The position numbers and the translations under genes were made by a program. Below are positions 17,787 to 25,654 of a stretch of 64,000 nt of DNA, one piece after another (within the stretch, counting starts at the first letter, position 1; the number at the start of each line of letters is the position of its first letter). Source of the stretch: VRUE01 sp963718755 (lineage in GTDB: Bacteria; Actinomycetota; Thermoleophilia; Solirubrobacterales; 70-9); NCBI GenBank assembly GCA_963718755.1, contig OY970376.1, forward strand, positions 1 to 64,000. Reading direction: 5' to 3'. The notes beneath the pieces are model-generated. The model did not search any database. It was not told where the DNA came from and saw only the letters and a program-made list of their open reading frames with translations.

Positions 17787-19367
17787 CTAGAGATCGACGG
17801 AGCGGCCGACCGAGAAACCATCGAGCTCGAGGATCTTGGCGATCGTCTCCGCTCGTACCGGCGCATCCGTCGTCAGCGCCATCACCGCTCTCTCCCCCCC
17901 GGCTGCGGCGCCAACCGCGGCGGAGATGATGTTGACGCCCTCCTCGCCGAACATCGAGCCGACCCGGCCGATCATGCCCGGCCGGTCGGCATAGCGGAAG
18001 ACCGCAATGTGGTCGGCGAAAGGCAGGTAGAAGCTCTCATCCCAGACCGAGACGAGGTATGGCTCGTTGCGCGGGCCAACGCCGGTGCCGGCGACCTCGA
18101 CCGCGTCCTCGCCGGACCCGAGGCGCACGGTGATCAGCTCGGTGAAGTCCTCGGAAGCGGTCTCCTTGGTCTCGGCCAGGTCGATGCCGCGCTCCTCGGC
18201 CATCTGTGGAGCGTTGACCAGGTTCACCGGCTCCTCGGTGTGGCCGGAGAGGATGCCGACCAGGACGGCGATGCCGAGGAGTCGCGTGTCGTGAGCGGCG
18301 ATGCGACCGCGGAACTCGACTGTGACGCCGTCGATCGCGCCCTCGCCGAGCCCCTGGGCGAGACGACCGAGCTTTTCGCAGAGTGGCACGAAGGGTGCCA
18401 GCGCCTCCATCTCCTCGGGGCGGACGGCGGCGATGTTGACCGCGTTGGTGACGACGCCGCCGCTGAGGGCCGCGATCACCTGTTCCGCCGTCACCACCCC
18501 GGCGCGGTCCTGAGCCTCAGCAGTCGAGGCACCCAGGTGCGGGGTAAGGACGACGTCCTCGCGACCGAAGAGCGGGTGCTCGGTGAAAGGCTCGAAGGGG
18601 AAGACGTCGAGAGCGGCGCCAGCCAACTTGCCCGACTCGAGCCCCGCCAGCACGGCGTCGAGATCGACCAGCTCGCCGCGGGCGCAGTTGATCACCTGCG
18701 CCCCCTCCCTCATTTTCGCGATTGCCTCCGAGTCGATCAGGTCGATCGTCTCCGGGGTCTTGGGCAGGTGCAGGGTGATGACGTCGGCCCGGCCGAGAAG
18801 ATCATCGAGCTCGTCGATCCCCTCGACGCCGAGTTCGCGGAAGCGCTCTGCGGAGACGAACTTGTCGAAGGCAAGGACCTCCATCTCGAAGCTCTGAGCG
18901 CGCCTGGCGACGAGCTGGCCAATCCGGCCGAAGCCGATCACGCCGAGGGTCTTGCCGTAGAGCTCGGTTCCCTTGAACTTCGGCCGCTCCCAGGCACCAC
19001 CGATTAGCGAGGCGTGCGCCCGGGGCACGTTGCGGCTAAGGGCCAGCATCAGCGCCAGCGTGTGCTCGGCCGCCGCGACCGAGTTCGATTCGGGAGCGTT
19101 GGCAACGACAATCCCGCGTCGGGTCGCGGCGGGGATGTCCACGTTGTCGACGCCGGTGCCGGCACGGCCGATCACTTTGAGTCGGTCGGCCCGCTCGATC
19201 AGCTCAGGGGTGACCTGGGTCGCGGAGCGGACCAGAATTGCGTCGTAGTCGCCGATCGCCTCGCGCAACTCGTCGTCGGACATCTCCAGCCCCAGGTCGA
19301 CCTCGAAGCTCTCGCGCAGCAGCTCGACGCCGGAGTCGGCGATCTTCTCCTTGACGAGGACCTTCAC
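17787..19367 (-). CDS. serA: D-3-phosphoglycerate dehydrogenase, long (ACT-containing) form
   Basis: First step of serine synthesis from 3-phosphoglycerate, with NAD+ (526 aa). NAD-binding GVIGFGRIGQ (about 144-153), the catalytic Arg region NCARGELVD and the HLGAST block with the active-site His are intact. The extra middle domain (about 320-450) and the C-terminal ACT domain (RPGMIGRVGSMFGEEGVNI) are typical of the actinobacterial long form, where serine gives feedback inhibition. Its ATG overlaps the serC stop by 4 bp (ATGA), so serC-serA are one coupled operon. Confidence 0.97.
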   Translation of the reverse strand: MKVLVKEKIADSGVELLRESFEVDLGLEMSDDELREAIGDYDAILVRSATQVTPELIERADRLKVIGRAGTGVDNVDIPAATRRGIVVANAPESNSVAAAEHTLALMLALSRNVPRAHASLIGGAWERPKFKGTELYGKTLGVIGFGRIGQLVARRAQSFEMEVLAFDKFVSAERFRELGVEGIDELDDLLGRADVITLHLPKTPETIDLIDSEAIAKMREGAQVINCARGELVDLDAVLAGLESGKLAGAALDVFPFEPFTEHPLFGREDVVLTPHLGASTAEAQDRAGVVTAEQVIAALSGGVVTNAVNIAAVRPEEMEALAPFVPLCEKLGRLAQGLGEGAIDGVTVEFRGRIAAHDTRLLGIAVLVGILSGHTEEPVNLVNAPQMAEERGIDLAETKETASEDFTELITVRLGSGEDAVEVAGTGVGPRNEPYLVSVWDESFYLPFADHIAVFRYADRPGMIGRVGSMFGEEGVNIISAAVGAAAGGERAVMALTTDAPVRAETIAKILELDGFSVGRSVDL

Positions 19368-20506
19368 GACCGTACCTCGGGCACGTTCTCGATCACCCAG
19401 TCGACGCAGGCGGTAAGCGCTTCGACGTCGGCCGGCTCGACCGCCGGGAACATGCCGACGCGGAGCTGGTTGCGTCCCAGCTTGCGATAGGGCTCGACGT
19501 CGACGACGCCATTGGCGCGCAGCGTCGCCGCCACCGCGGCGGCATCGACCGTGTCGGCGAAGTCGATCGTGCCGACGACGAGCGAGCGCTTCGCCGGATC
19601 AGCGACGAACGGTGTGGCGAAATCGTGCGCCTCGGCCCAGCCGTAGAGATGACCGGAAGAAGCGCTGGTGCGCTGCACGCACCAGTCGAGGCCACCGCCG
19701 GCGAGCATCCACTCGACCTGGTCGGCGAGCAGCAGCAGAGTGGCCAACGCCGGCGTGTTATAGGTCTGGCTCTTGCGCGAGTTCTCGAGCGCCGTTTGCA
19801 GCGAGAGGAAGGCGGGCTGCCAGCGGCCGGCGGCGCCGTCGAGCCGCTCGATGCGCGCGATCGCGGCGGGACTCAGCGCCGCTAGCCAGAGACCGCCGTC
19901 GGCACCGAAGGCCTTCTGCGGGGCGAAGTAGTAGACGTCCGCCTGGGATGCGTCGAGCGGCAGGCCGCCGGCTCCCGAGGTCGCGTCGATCAGGACAAGC
20001 GCCTCGCCGGCGTCGGCCGGGCGCTGCACGTCGACCATTACCCCGGTTGAGGTCTCGTTGTGCGCCCAGGCGACCACGTCTGCGGCAGGGTCGGCAACCG
20101 GGTCAGGCGCATCACCAGGCTCAGCCTCGACCACGATCGGATCGGTGAGGAATGGCGCGCCGGCAGTCACCTTGGCGAACTTCTGCGAGAACTCGCCGTA
20201 GCTGAGATGGAGGGCGCGGTCCTCGACCAGCCAGGCAGCGGCGGCGTCCCAGAAGGCGGTCGTGCCGCCGTTGCCGAGGGCGACCTCGTAGCCATCGGGC
20301 AGGCCGAGCAATTCAGCGAGGCCATCGCGGACGCGGCCGACCAGCTCGCGCACGGGCGCCTGCCGGTGCGAGGTGCCCATCAACTCGGCGCGCTCGGCCA
20401 GCCGGGCAAGCGCCTCCGGTCGAACCTTCGACGGCCCACAGCCGAAGCGGCCGTCGGCCGGCTTGAGCTCGGCGGGGATCTGAACTGTTTCCGTCGCGGC
20501 GGTCAT
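19364..20506 (-). CDS. serC: phosphoserine aminotransferase
   Basis: PLP enzyme that makes phosphoserine from 3-phosphohydroxypyruvate (380 aa). It has FGCGPSKVRPEAL, MGTSHRQAPVRELV, ALGNGGTTAFWDAA and the Schiff-base lysine block YYFAPQKAFGADGG. These are features of the actinobacterial/archaeal SerC branch. I chose the ATG at 20506 (MTAATETVQIP); the frame is open upstream but runs over the divergent cupin promoter. Coupled to serA by ATGA. A serB gene is not in this window. Confidence 0.95.
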   Translation of the reverse strand: MTAATETVQIPAELKPADGRFGCGPSKVRPEALARLAERAELMGTSHRQAPVRELVGRVRDGLAELLGLPDGYEVALGNGGTTAFWDAAAAWLVEDRALHLSYGEFSQKFAKVTAGAPFLTDPIVVEAEPGDAPDPVADPAADVVAWAHNETSTGVMVDVQRPADAGEALVLIDATSGAGGLPLDASQADVYYFAPQKAFGADGGLWLAALSPAAIARIERLDGAAGRWQPAFLSLQTALENSRKSQTYNTPALATLLLLADQVEWMLAGGGLDWCVQRTSASSGHLYGWAEAHDFATPFVADPAKRSLVVGTIDFADTVDAAAVAATLRANGVVDVEPYRKLGRNQLRVGMFPAVEPADVEALTACVDWVIENVPEVRS

Positions 20507-20570
20507 TGCGGCGGCCAAGGTTATTGACCCACGCGGGTGGACCTTCCGACGCCCACTCGAGCGCGTCGCG

Positions 20571-20576
20571 TACGAT
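20571..20576 (+). promoter_or_regulatory. -10-like hexamer for the cupin gene
   Basis: TACGAT, followed by 7 nt and the ATG at 20584; fits the leaderless pattern. Confidence 0.4.
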
Positions 20577-20583
20577 CCCACCA

Positions 20584-21018
20584 ATGTCGGAGACCGGTGA
20601 GCAGGGAGTGACGAAAGGCGACGGCTACGCGGTCGCCAACCTCGCTGACCTTGGCGAGGGATATGGCTTCCGCAAGATCCGCAAGGAGCTGGGCGTTACC
20701 GCCTTCGGCGCCAACGCGATCGTCATCCCGCCTTCTTATGAGACCGGCAGCCACCTCCACGAGGAGCAGGAGGAGCTCTACTTCCTGCACAGCGGTCGCA
20801 TCGCGATCGAGTTCGGCGACGGCTCCAGCCACGAGCTCGAGGCGGGCGGCCTGGCCTGGGTCGATGCCCCGACCGTACGCAAGATCCGCAACCTGAGCGA
20901 CTCCGAGGATGCCGTCTACGTCGTCGTCGGCGGCAAAGACGGCTACGTCGGTCGTGACGGCAAACTGCCGCCCGGCGAGGAGTCCCAGCTCGGCAGCAAC
21001 GGTCCTCCTGGGGCTTAG
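20584..21018 (+). CDS. cupin-domain protein
   Basis: 144 aa single-domain cupin. Motif 1 is SHLHEEQEELYFLHSGRIAI and motif 2 is LEAGGLAWVDAPTVRKIRNL, so a metal-binding His/Glu set is largely kept (H, H, E). ATG at 20584; the frame extends further 5' but only over promoter DNA. Divergent from serC with 77 bp between starts. It may bind a small metabolite or act as an isomerase or dioxygenase; the sequence does not say which. The structured repeat element copy A follows its stop. Confidence 0.75.
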   Translation: MSETGEQGVTKGDGYAVANLADLGEGYGFRKIRKELGVTAFGANAIVIPPSYETGSHLHEEQEELYFLHSGRIAIEFGDGSSHELEAGGLAWVDAPTVRKIRNLSDSEDAVYVVVGGKDGYVGRDGKLPPGEESQLGSNGPPGA

Positions 21019-21036
21019 CCGGCTGTGGGCGGGAGC

Positions 21037-21171
21037 CCGGTTGTTCTTTTTTCGAATTGATGTGGCACGCGCGCTTCGCGCGCTTAGCCACTGTGTTTGA
21101 GCGCGGCTGCGCCGCGCGGAAACAGATTGCATTTCGCGGCCTTCGGCCACATTCGAAAAAAGAACAACCGG
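21037..21171 (+). repeat. structured palindromic element, copy A
   Basis: Perfect 21-bp inverted arms (21037-21057, beginning CCGGTTGTTCT; 21151-21171) enclose a 93-nt core. The arms continue outward imperfectly (GTGGGCG at 21026-21032 with CGCCCAC at 21077+100, i.e. 21177-21183). Inside are a GTGGC/GCCAC stem around GCGCGC-TT-GCGCGC, a GCGCGGC/GCCGCGC hairpin, the constant ACAGATTGCAT strip and a GGCC-TTC-GGCC hairpin. It follows the cupin stop in the gap between convergent genes. No credible ORF. Same element as copies B, C and D. Confidence 0.85.
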
Positions 21172-21299
21172 CCCCCCGCCCACCGCAGCTGACTCAAGGA
21201 GCAAGAAGCTTCCGCGACAAAAGCGGGGACGCCTCTGGAGCTCAAAGCTGGGAGAGCCGCGACCTCGGCGAGGAAGCTGGAACAGCTCGCGAGATGGAG

Positions 21300-21380
21300 A
21301 GCTGAAACGCGCTCGCGATTGGAGTGGGAAGCTGAAACGCGCTCGTGAGCGAGCTGGAGAAGCTGAAAACGCTCGTGAGC
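21300..21380. repeat. degenerate short direct repeats
   Basis: Three imperfect units beginning AGCTGAAACGCGCTCG (at 21300, 21330 and 21361; spacing about 30 nt) lie between element copies A and B. There is no convincing ORF across them; they look like decayed or low-complexity DNA. Nothing else is recognisable in 21172-21383. Confidence 0.5.
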
Positions 21381-21383
21381 CGA

Positions 21384-21522
21384 GAGGCGGTATGCCTTCC
21401 CCGGAATGTCGCCGAAGGCGGCGATATGCAATCTGTCAATCGCGCGGCGATAGCCGCGCTCAACCTCAGTCGCTAAGCGCGAAGCGCGTGCGACATCAAT
21501 TCCGGGGAAGGCATACCGCCTC
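21384..21522 (-). repeat. structured palindromic element, copy B (inverted relative to A)
   Basis: Perfect 24-bp inverted arms (21384-21407, beginning GAGGCGGTATGCC; 21499-21522) enclose a 91-nt core that reads on the minus strand. The core keeps TGATGTCGCACG, GCGC-TTC-GCGC, a GCGCGGC/GCCGCGC hairpin, ACAGATTGCATATCG and a GCCGCCTTCGGC hairpin. The arm sequence is unrelated to that of copy A except for the innermost GAAT/ATTC. It lies 15 bp beyond the ilvC stop. Confidence 0.88.
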
Positions 21523-21537
21523 CCGGCCTACAGCGAC

Positions 21538-22542
21538 TTAGAACTCGGTCTCGATCCAGGGCATCATTTTGCGGAGGTCGCCGCCGACCTCCTCTACTTC
21601 GTGCCCCGCCCCCTCCTCGCGCATGCGCGAGAGGTTCTCGCCGCCGGCCCGGTTCTCGGCGATCCACTCTTTGGCGAACTCGCCCGACTGGATCTCGCCG
21701 AGGATCTGCTTCATCGCCGCCCGCGACTCCTCGCCGATGACGCGTTTGCCGCGGGTCATGTCGCCGTACTCGGCGGTGTTGGAGATCGAGTAGCGCATCC
21801 CCTGGATTCCCTTCTCATACATCAGGTCGGCAATCAGCTTGAGCTCGTGCAGGCACTCGAAGTAAGCGAGGCGAGGGTCGTAGCCGGCCTCGACCAGGGT
21901 CTCGAACCCGGCCCGGACCAGCTCGGAGGCGCCGCCACAGAGCACGGCCTGCTCACCGAAGAGGTCGGTCTCGCACTCGTCTTTGAAGGTCGTCTCGATG
22001 ACCGCGGCGCGGCCACCGCCGATCCCGGAGGCGTAGGCGAGAACGAGGTCGTGGGCGTCTCCGCTGGCGTCCTGGTGCACGGCCATCAAGCAGGGCACCC
22101 CCGTCCCTTCCTCGTACTGACGGCGGACCAGGTGGCCGGGGCCCTTGGGGGCGACCATGCCGACGTCGACACCCGGCGGCGGCGCGATCTGCTCGAAGTG
22201 GACGGCGAAGCCGTGGGCGAAGAGCAGCAGGTTGCCGGGCGCAATCCCATCGGAGATCTCCGCATTCCAAAGCTCAGCCTGTTTCTCGTCGGGGAGGAGC
22301 ACCATGACGACGTCACCGCGGCTGGCGGCTTCGGCGATATCGAGCACCTCGAGGCCGGCCTCTTCCGCCTTGGCTCGACTGGAGGAATCGGGGCGCAGGC
22401 CGACGACGACGTCGACGCCTGAGTCCTTCAGGTTGAGGGCGTGAGCGTGGCCTTGGGAGCCGTAGCCGAGGATGGCGACGGTCTTCCCCTCGAGCTTGGA
22501 GAGGTCGGCGTCCTTGTCATAGAAGATGTCGTCGGTTTTCAT
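21538..22542 (-). CDS. ilvC: ketol-acid reductoisomerase (class I)
   Basis: Isomerises and reduces acetolactate or acetohydroxybutyrate with NADPH and Mg2+ in Val/Leu/Ile synthesis (334 aa). The N-terminal Rossmann motif is ILGYGSQGHAHALNLKDSG (about 23-41). The C-terminal helical domain has FKDECETDLFGEQAVLCGG and FECLHELKLIADLMYEKG, with the Mg-binding Asp/Glu. The ATG at 22542 (MKTDDIFYD) is the correct start. It lies 11 bp after menE; a TAGCCT hexamer overlapping the menE stop could also drive it separately. Confidence 0.97.
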   Translation of the reverse strand: MKTDDIFYDKDADLSKLEGKTVAILGYGSQGHAHALNLKDSGVDVVVGLRPDSSSRAKAEEAGLEVLDIAEAASRGDVVMVLLPDEKQAELWNAEISDGIAPGNLLLFAHGFAVHFEQIAPPPGVDVGMVAPKGPGHLVRRQYEEGTGVPCLMAVHQDASGDAHDLVLAYASGIGGGRAAVIETTFKDECETDLFGEQAVLCGGASELVRAGFETLVEAGYDPRLAYFECLHELKLIADLMYEKGIQGMRYSISNTAEYGDMTRGKRVIGEESRAAMKQILGEIQSGEFAKEWIAENRAGGENLSRMREEGAGHEVEEVGGDLRKMMPWIETEF

Positions 22543-22550
22543 GGCTGGTG

Positions 22551-22556
22551 AGGCTA
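22551..22556 (-). promoter_or_regulatory. -10-like hexamer for ilvC
   Basis: TAGCCT, whose TAG is the menE stop codon, 8 nt before the ilvC ATG. A weaker example of the leaderless pattern. Confidence 0.3.
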
Positions 22557-23879
22557 TCGGAGGGCTCTGCGCAGCAGCTTGCCCGAAGGCGTGCGCGGCA
22601 GTGCCGCCGCCAACTCGACCCGCTTCGGCACCTTGAAGCCGGCCAGCGACTCGGCGCAGTGGCGACGCAACTCGTCGGGCGTCGCCGTCGACCCGTCCCG
22701 TAGGACCACCACCGCGGTGACCGCCTGTTGCCACTCGGGGTCCTCGCGGCCGACGACAGCTGCATCGGCGACCTCGGGGTGTCGCAGCAGGACCTGCTCG
22801 ACTTCGGCCGGGACCACGTTCTCGCCGCCGCTGACGATCATGTCGTCGATCCGGTCCTCGACGTAGAGGAAGCCGTCCTCGTCGATCCGGCCTAGATCCC
22901 CCGTGTGCAGCCAGCCGTCGGCATCGACCCGGCTCGGCGCGACGGTCGGCCCCTGGACGAGGATCTCGCCGTTGCTGATCCGCAGGTGCGTGGTGAGGAG
23001 CGGCCGGCCGGCGGAGCCGAGCTTGCGCTGGGCCTCCGCTGGGGCAAGCGTCGTCACCTGCGAGCAGGCCTCGGTCAGGCCGTAGGTCTGGACCACGGTG
23101 GCGCCTCGCGCAGCGGCTTCTTCCAGCGGCTCCTCCGGCACCGGCCCGCCGCCGACCAGGATCGCCCGCGGACCGGAGAGGTCGGCGCCAGCCTCGAGCA
23201 GCCGAGTCAGCATCGTCGTCACCAGGGAAACGACGGAAATCTCATCCCGCTCAAGTGCAGCCGCGACCCGATCGACGTCGAAGCCGTCGTGCATGACCGC
23301 GGTCGTCCCGTAGATAACCGAGCGCATGACGATGCTGAGCCCCGAGATGTGGCTGAGCGGCACACAGCAGAGCCAGCGGTCGCTGGGCTCGACCCCGATC
23401 GTGAAGCCGGAGCCAACCGCGCTCCAGAGGAAGTTGCCGTAGGTGAGCTCGACCGGGTCCGGCGTGCCGCTGCTGCCGCTGGTCAGCACCCGGCAGCAGG
23501 GCGCGTCCATATCGTGCTCGCCGAGCAGTGGCAGGTCGGCCTCGGTCTGGGTCAGCTCGCCGGGATCGCTGAGGTCGACGGTCGGCTCCTCGGACGCGAT
23601 CACCGCCGCGCGCTCCGCCGGGGCCAGGCGCGGGCTGAGCGGCAACAGCACCGCGCCGACCTTCATCAGCGCGTGGACGAGGACAACCTGCTCGCGGCGC
23701 GGCTGCATGGTCAGGGCCGCGACCGAACCGCGGCGCACGCCGTGCGCCTCGAGCCGCCGCGCAACCCAGGTTGCCTCGGCCTCGAGCTCGGCGTAGGTAA
23801 CCTCGGAACCGTCCGCAATCAACGCGGTGCGGTCCGGGCAGGTCTGGGATCTCTGGGCGAGCCAGTCGTCGAGCTTCAT
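22554..23879 (-). CDS. menE: o-succinylbenzoate-CoA ligase
   Basis: Adenylate-forming enzyme that activates o-succinylbenzoate for menaquinone ring closure (441 aa). It shows the P-loop-like VLTSGSSGTPDPVELTYGN, VQTYGLTEACSQVTTLAP, the hinge HTGDLGRIDEDGFLYVEDR and the catalytic lysine region RTPSGKLLRR at the end. MenE is chosen over a generic acyl-CoA ligase because menB, menA, menC and menD adjoin it divergently. ATG at 23879; an open frame upstream overlaps the menB start on the other strand. Confidence 0.9.
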   Translation of the reverse strand: MKLDDWLAQRSQTCPDRTALIADGSEVTYAELEAEATWVARRLEAHGVRRGSVAALTMQPRREQVVLVHALMKVGAVLLPLSPRLAPAERAAVIASEEPTVDLSDPGELTQTEADLPLLGEHDMDAPCCRVLTSGSSGTPDPVELTYGNFLWSAVGSGFTIGVEPSDRWLCCVPLSHISGLSIVMRSVIYGTTAVMHDGFDVDRVAAALERDEISVVSLVTTMLTRLLEAGADLSGPRAILVGGGPVPEEPLEEAAARGATVVQTYGLTEACSQVTTLAPAEAQRKLGSAGRPLLTTHLRISNGEILVQGPTVAPSRVDADGWLHTGDLGRIDEDGFLYVEDRIDDMIVSGGENVVPAEVEQVLLRHPEVADAAVVGREDPEWQQAVTAVVVLRDGSTATPDELRRHCAESLAGFKVPKRVELAAALPRTPSGKLLRRALR

Positions 23880-23887
23880 CGGCCGGA

Positions 23888-23893
23888 TATCGT
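23888..23893 (+). promoter_or_regulatory. -10-like hexamer for menB
   Basis: TATCGT, then 7 nt, then the menB ATG at 23901; lies in the 21-bp gap between the divergent menE and menB starts. Confidence 0.4.
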
Positions 23894-23900
23894 GCCCATC

Positions 23901-24767
23901 ATGCCCCAACGCCACAAGGAAGCCCCGCCCGCGGAGGAGCTCTACGCACCGATCGAGTGGGTGGCGGCCGGCGAGTACGAGGACATTCGCTACGAGAAGG
24001 CCGATGGGATCGCCAAGATCACGATCGACCGCCCGGAGGTGCTCAATGCCTTCCGCCCGCAGACGCTGATCGAGGTCTCGGCCGCGATGGAGCTGGCCCG
24101 TGAGGACACCGAGGTCGGGGTGGTCGTCCTCACCGGGGAGGGACAGAAGGCATTTTGCTCAGGCGGCGACCAGTCAGTTCGCGGCGACAGCGGCTACGTC
24201 GCCGAGGGCGCGTCGATCGGCCGCTTCCACGTCACCGACCTGCAGGTGCAGATGAGGCGACTGCCGAAGCCGGTGGTGGCGATGGTCGCCGGCTGGGCGA
24301 TCGGCGGCGGTCACATCCTGCACATCTGCTGCGACCTCACGATCGCCGCCGACAATGCGCGCTTCGGGCAGACCGGGCCGCGGGTTGGGTCCTGGGACGG
24401 TGGCTTCGGCGCCTCGCTGATGCGCGACCTGGTCGGGACCAAGAAGGCAAAGGAGCTCTGGCTGCTGTGCCGCCAGTACGACGCCGAGGAGGCTTTGGAG
24501 ATGGGGCTGGTCAACACGGTCGTCCCGCTCGACGAGCTCGAACGCGAGACGGTCGCCTGGTGCCGAGAGATGCTCGCCCTCTCCCCCTTCGCCCTGCGCC
24601 TGGTCAAGGCCAGCTTCAACGCCCACGAGGACGGCTACGCGGGGATCCAGCAGCTGGCCCACGACACCAACCTGCTCTTCTACGGCAGCGAGGAGGCCCG
24701 CGAGGGCCGTGAGGCGTTCAAGGAGAAGCGCCGGCCCGACTTCTCGAAGTTCCCGAAACGCCCATGA
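23901..24767 (+). CDS. menB: 1,4-dihydroxy-2-naphthoyl-CoA synthase
   Basis: Crotonase-fold enzyme that closes the second ring in menaquinone synthesis (288 aa). It shows the crotonase core ITIDRPEVLNAFRPQTL, the MenB-specific FCSGGDQSVRG, oxyanion-hole VAGWAIGGGHILH and TGPRVGSWDGGFG, which is diagnostic for MenB. The ATG at 23901 is well supported; the frame runs open far upstream but that is antisense to menE. It overlaps menA by 4 bp (ATGA). Confidence 0.96.
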   Translation: MPQRHKEAPPAEELYAPIEWVAAGEYEDIRYEKADGIAKITIDRPEVLNAFRPQTLIEVSAAMELAREDTEVGVVVLTGEGQKAFCSGGDQSVRGDSGYVAEGASIGRFHVTDLQVQMRRLPKPVVAMVAGWAIGGGHILHICCDLTIAADNARFGQTGPRVGSWDGGFGASLMRDLVGTKKAKELWLLCRQYDAEEALEMGLVNTVVPLDELERETVAWCREMLALSPFALRLVKASFNAHEDGYAGIQQLAHDTNLLFYGSEEAREGREAFKEKRRPDFSKFPKRP

Positions 24768-25645
24768 GGATCTGGCTGATGGCAGCGCGGCCGCGCACGC
24801 TGCCGGCGGCGATCGCGCCGGTCCTGGTCGGCACCGCCGCCGCGGTCGAATGGTTCGGCAGCCTGCCGCGGCTCGGCGCTTTCATCGCCGCCATGCTCGG
24901 CTCGATCTTCATCCAGATCGGCACCAATCTCGCCAACGACTACTCGGACGCCAAGCGCGGCGCCGACACGGTGGATCGACTGGGCCCGGTGCGGGTGACC
25001 TCCGCCGGCCTGGTGACCCCACAGCGAGTGCTGGTGGCCACCTGGATTGCTTTTGCCGTCGCCGTCGCCTGCGGCATCTACCTGACCGTGGTGGCCGGGC
25101 CCGTCATCCTGCTGATCGGCGTCCTCTCGATCGCTGCCGGTGTTCTCTACACCGGTGGCCCCCGCCCCTACGGGTATGCCGGCCTCGGCGAGGTCTTCGT
25201 CTTCCTCTTCTTCGGCCTGGTCGCGGTCAACGGCTCCTACTACGTCCAGGTCGAGCAGCTCGACGCGCTGCCCCTCGGCCTCTCGATCTCGGTTGGCTTT
25301 CTCGCCACCGCCATCCTCGTCGTCAACAACGTGCGCGACATCGAGACCGACCGACGGGCGGGCAAGATGACGATGGCGGTGCGGGTGGGGCGCCACAACG
25401 CGGTGGTGCTCTACCGGTTGCTCGTACTCGGCGCCTTCGCCGTTCTACCGATCTCGCTGGTTGGTGCTGATGTCAGCCTGCTGCCCTTGATCGGCCTGCT
25501 CGCATTGCCGCTCGCGATCAAGCCGCTGCGGACGATGAGCAACCGCACCGATGGCCCAGCGCTCAACGCCGCGTTGGCCGGTACCGGCGCGTTGCTCGGG
25601 GTCTTCAGTCTGCTCGTCTCGGCCGGACTGCTGCTCGCGGCGTAG
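24764..25645 (+). CDS. menA: 1,4-dihydroxy-2-naphthoate polyprenyltransferase
   Basis: UbiA-superfamily membrane prenyltransferase that attaches the isoprenoid tail (293 aa, about 8-9 helices). The first Asp-rich motif appears as NLANDYSDAKRGAD (about 56-69) and the second as NNVRDIETDRRAGKMTMAVR (about 188-207), both diagnostic of MenA. MRIWLMAARPRTLPAA is the typical N-terminus. Translationally coupled to menB. Confidence 0.96.
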   Translation: MRIWLMAARPRTLPAAIAPVLVGTAAAVEWFGSLPRLGAFIAAMLGSIFIQIGTNLANDYSDAKRGADTVDRLGPVRVTSAGLVTPQRVLVATWIAFAVAVACGIYLTVVAGPVILLIGVLSIAAGVLYTGGPRPYGYAGLGEVFVFLFFGLVAVNGSYYVQVEQLDALPLGLSISVGFLATAILVVNNVRDIETDRRAGKMTMAVRVGRHNAVVLYRLLVLGAFAVLPISLVGADVSLLPLIGLLALPLAIKPLRTMSNRTDGPALNAALAGTGALLGVFSLLVSAGLLLAA

Positions 25646-25648
25646 GCT
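25643..25648 (+). promoter_or_regulatory. -10-like hexamer for menC
   Basis: TAGGCT, overlapping the menA stop, 6 nt before the menC ATG. No Shine-Dalgarno is seen for menC, so a leaderless transcript is plausible. Confidence 0.4.
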
Positions 25649-25654
25649 CCCTGC

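Noticed and set aside
18009..19007. Long open frame on the plus strand opposite serA; similar long antisense frames oppose cimA, leuC, leuA, menE, ilvB, gatB, gatA, pcrA and the GMC gene.
   Set aside because: Composition follows the codon structure of the real gene on the other strand, no family motif is present, and the true genes are unambiguous.
21057..21305. Open frames across element copies A to D (for example a recurrent ELMSHALRA ending).
   Set aside because: They arise because the repeat core has the same sequence in each copy; there is no consistent start or Shine-Dalgarno, and the DNA is better explained by palindromic structure.
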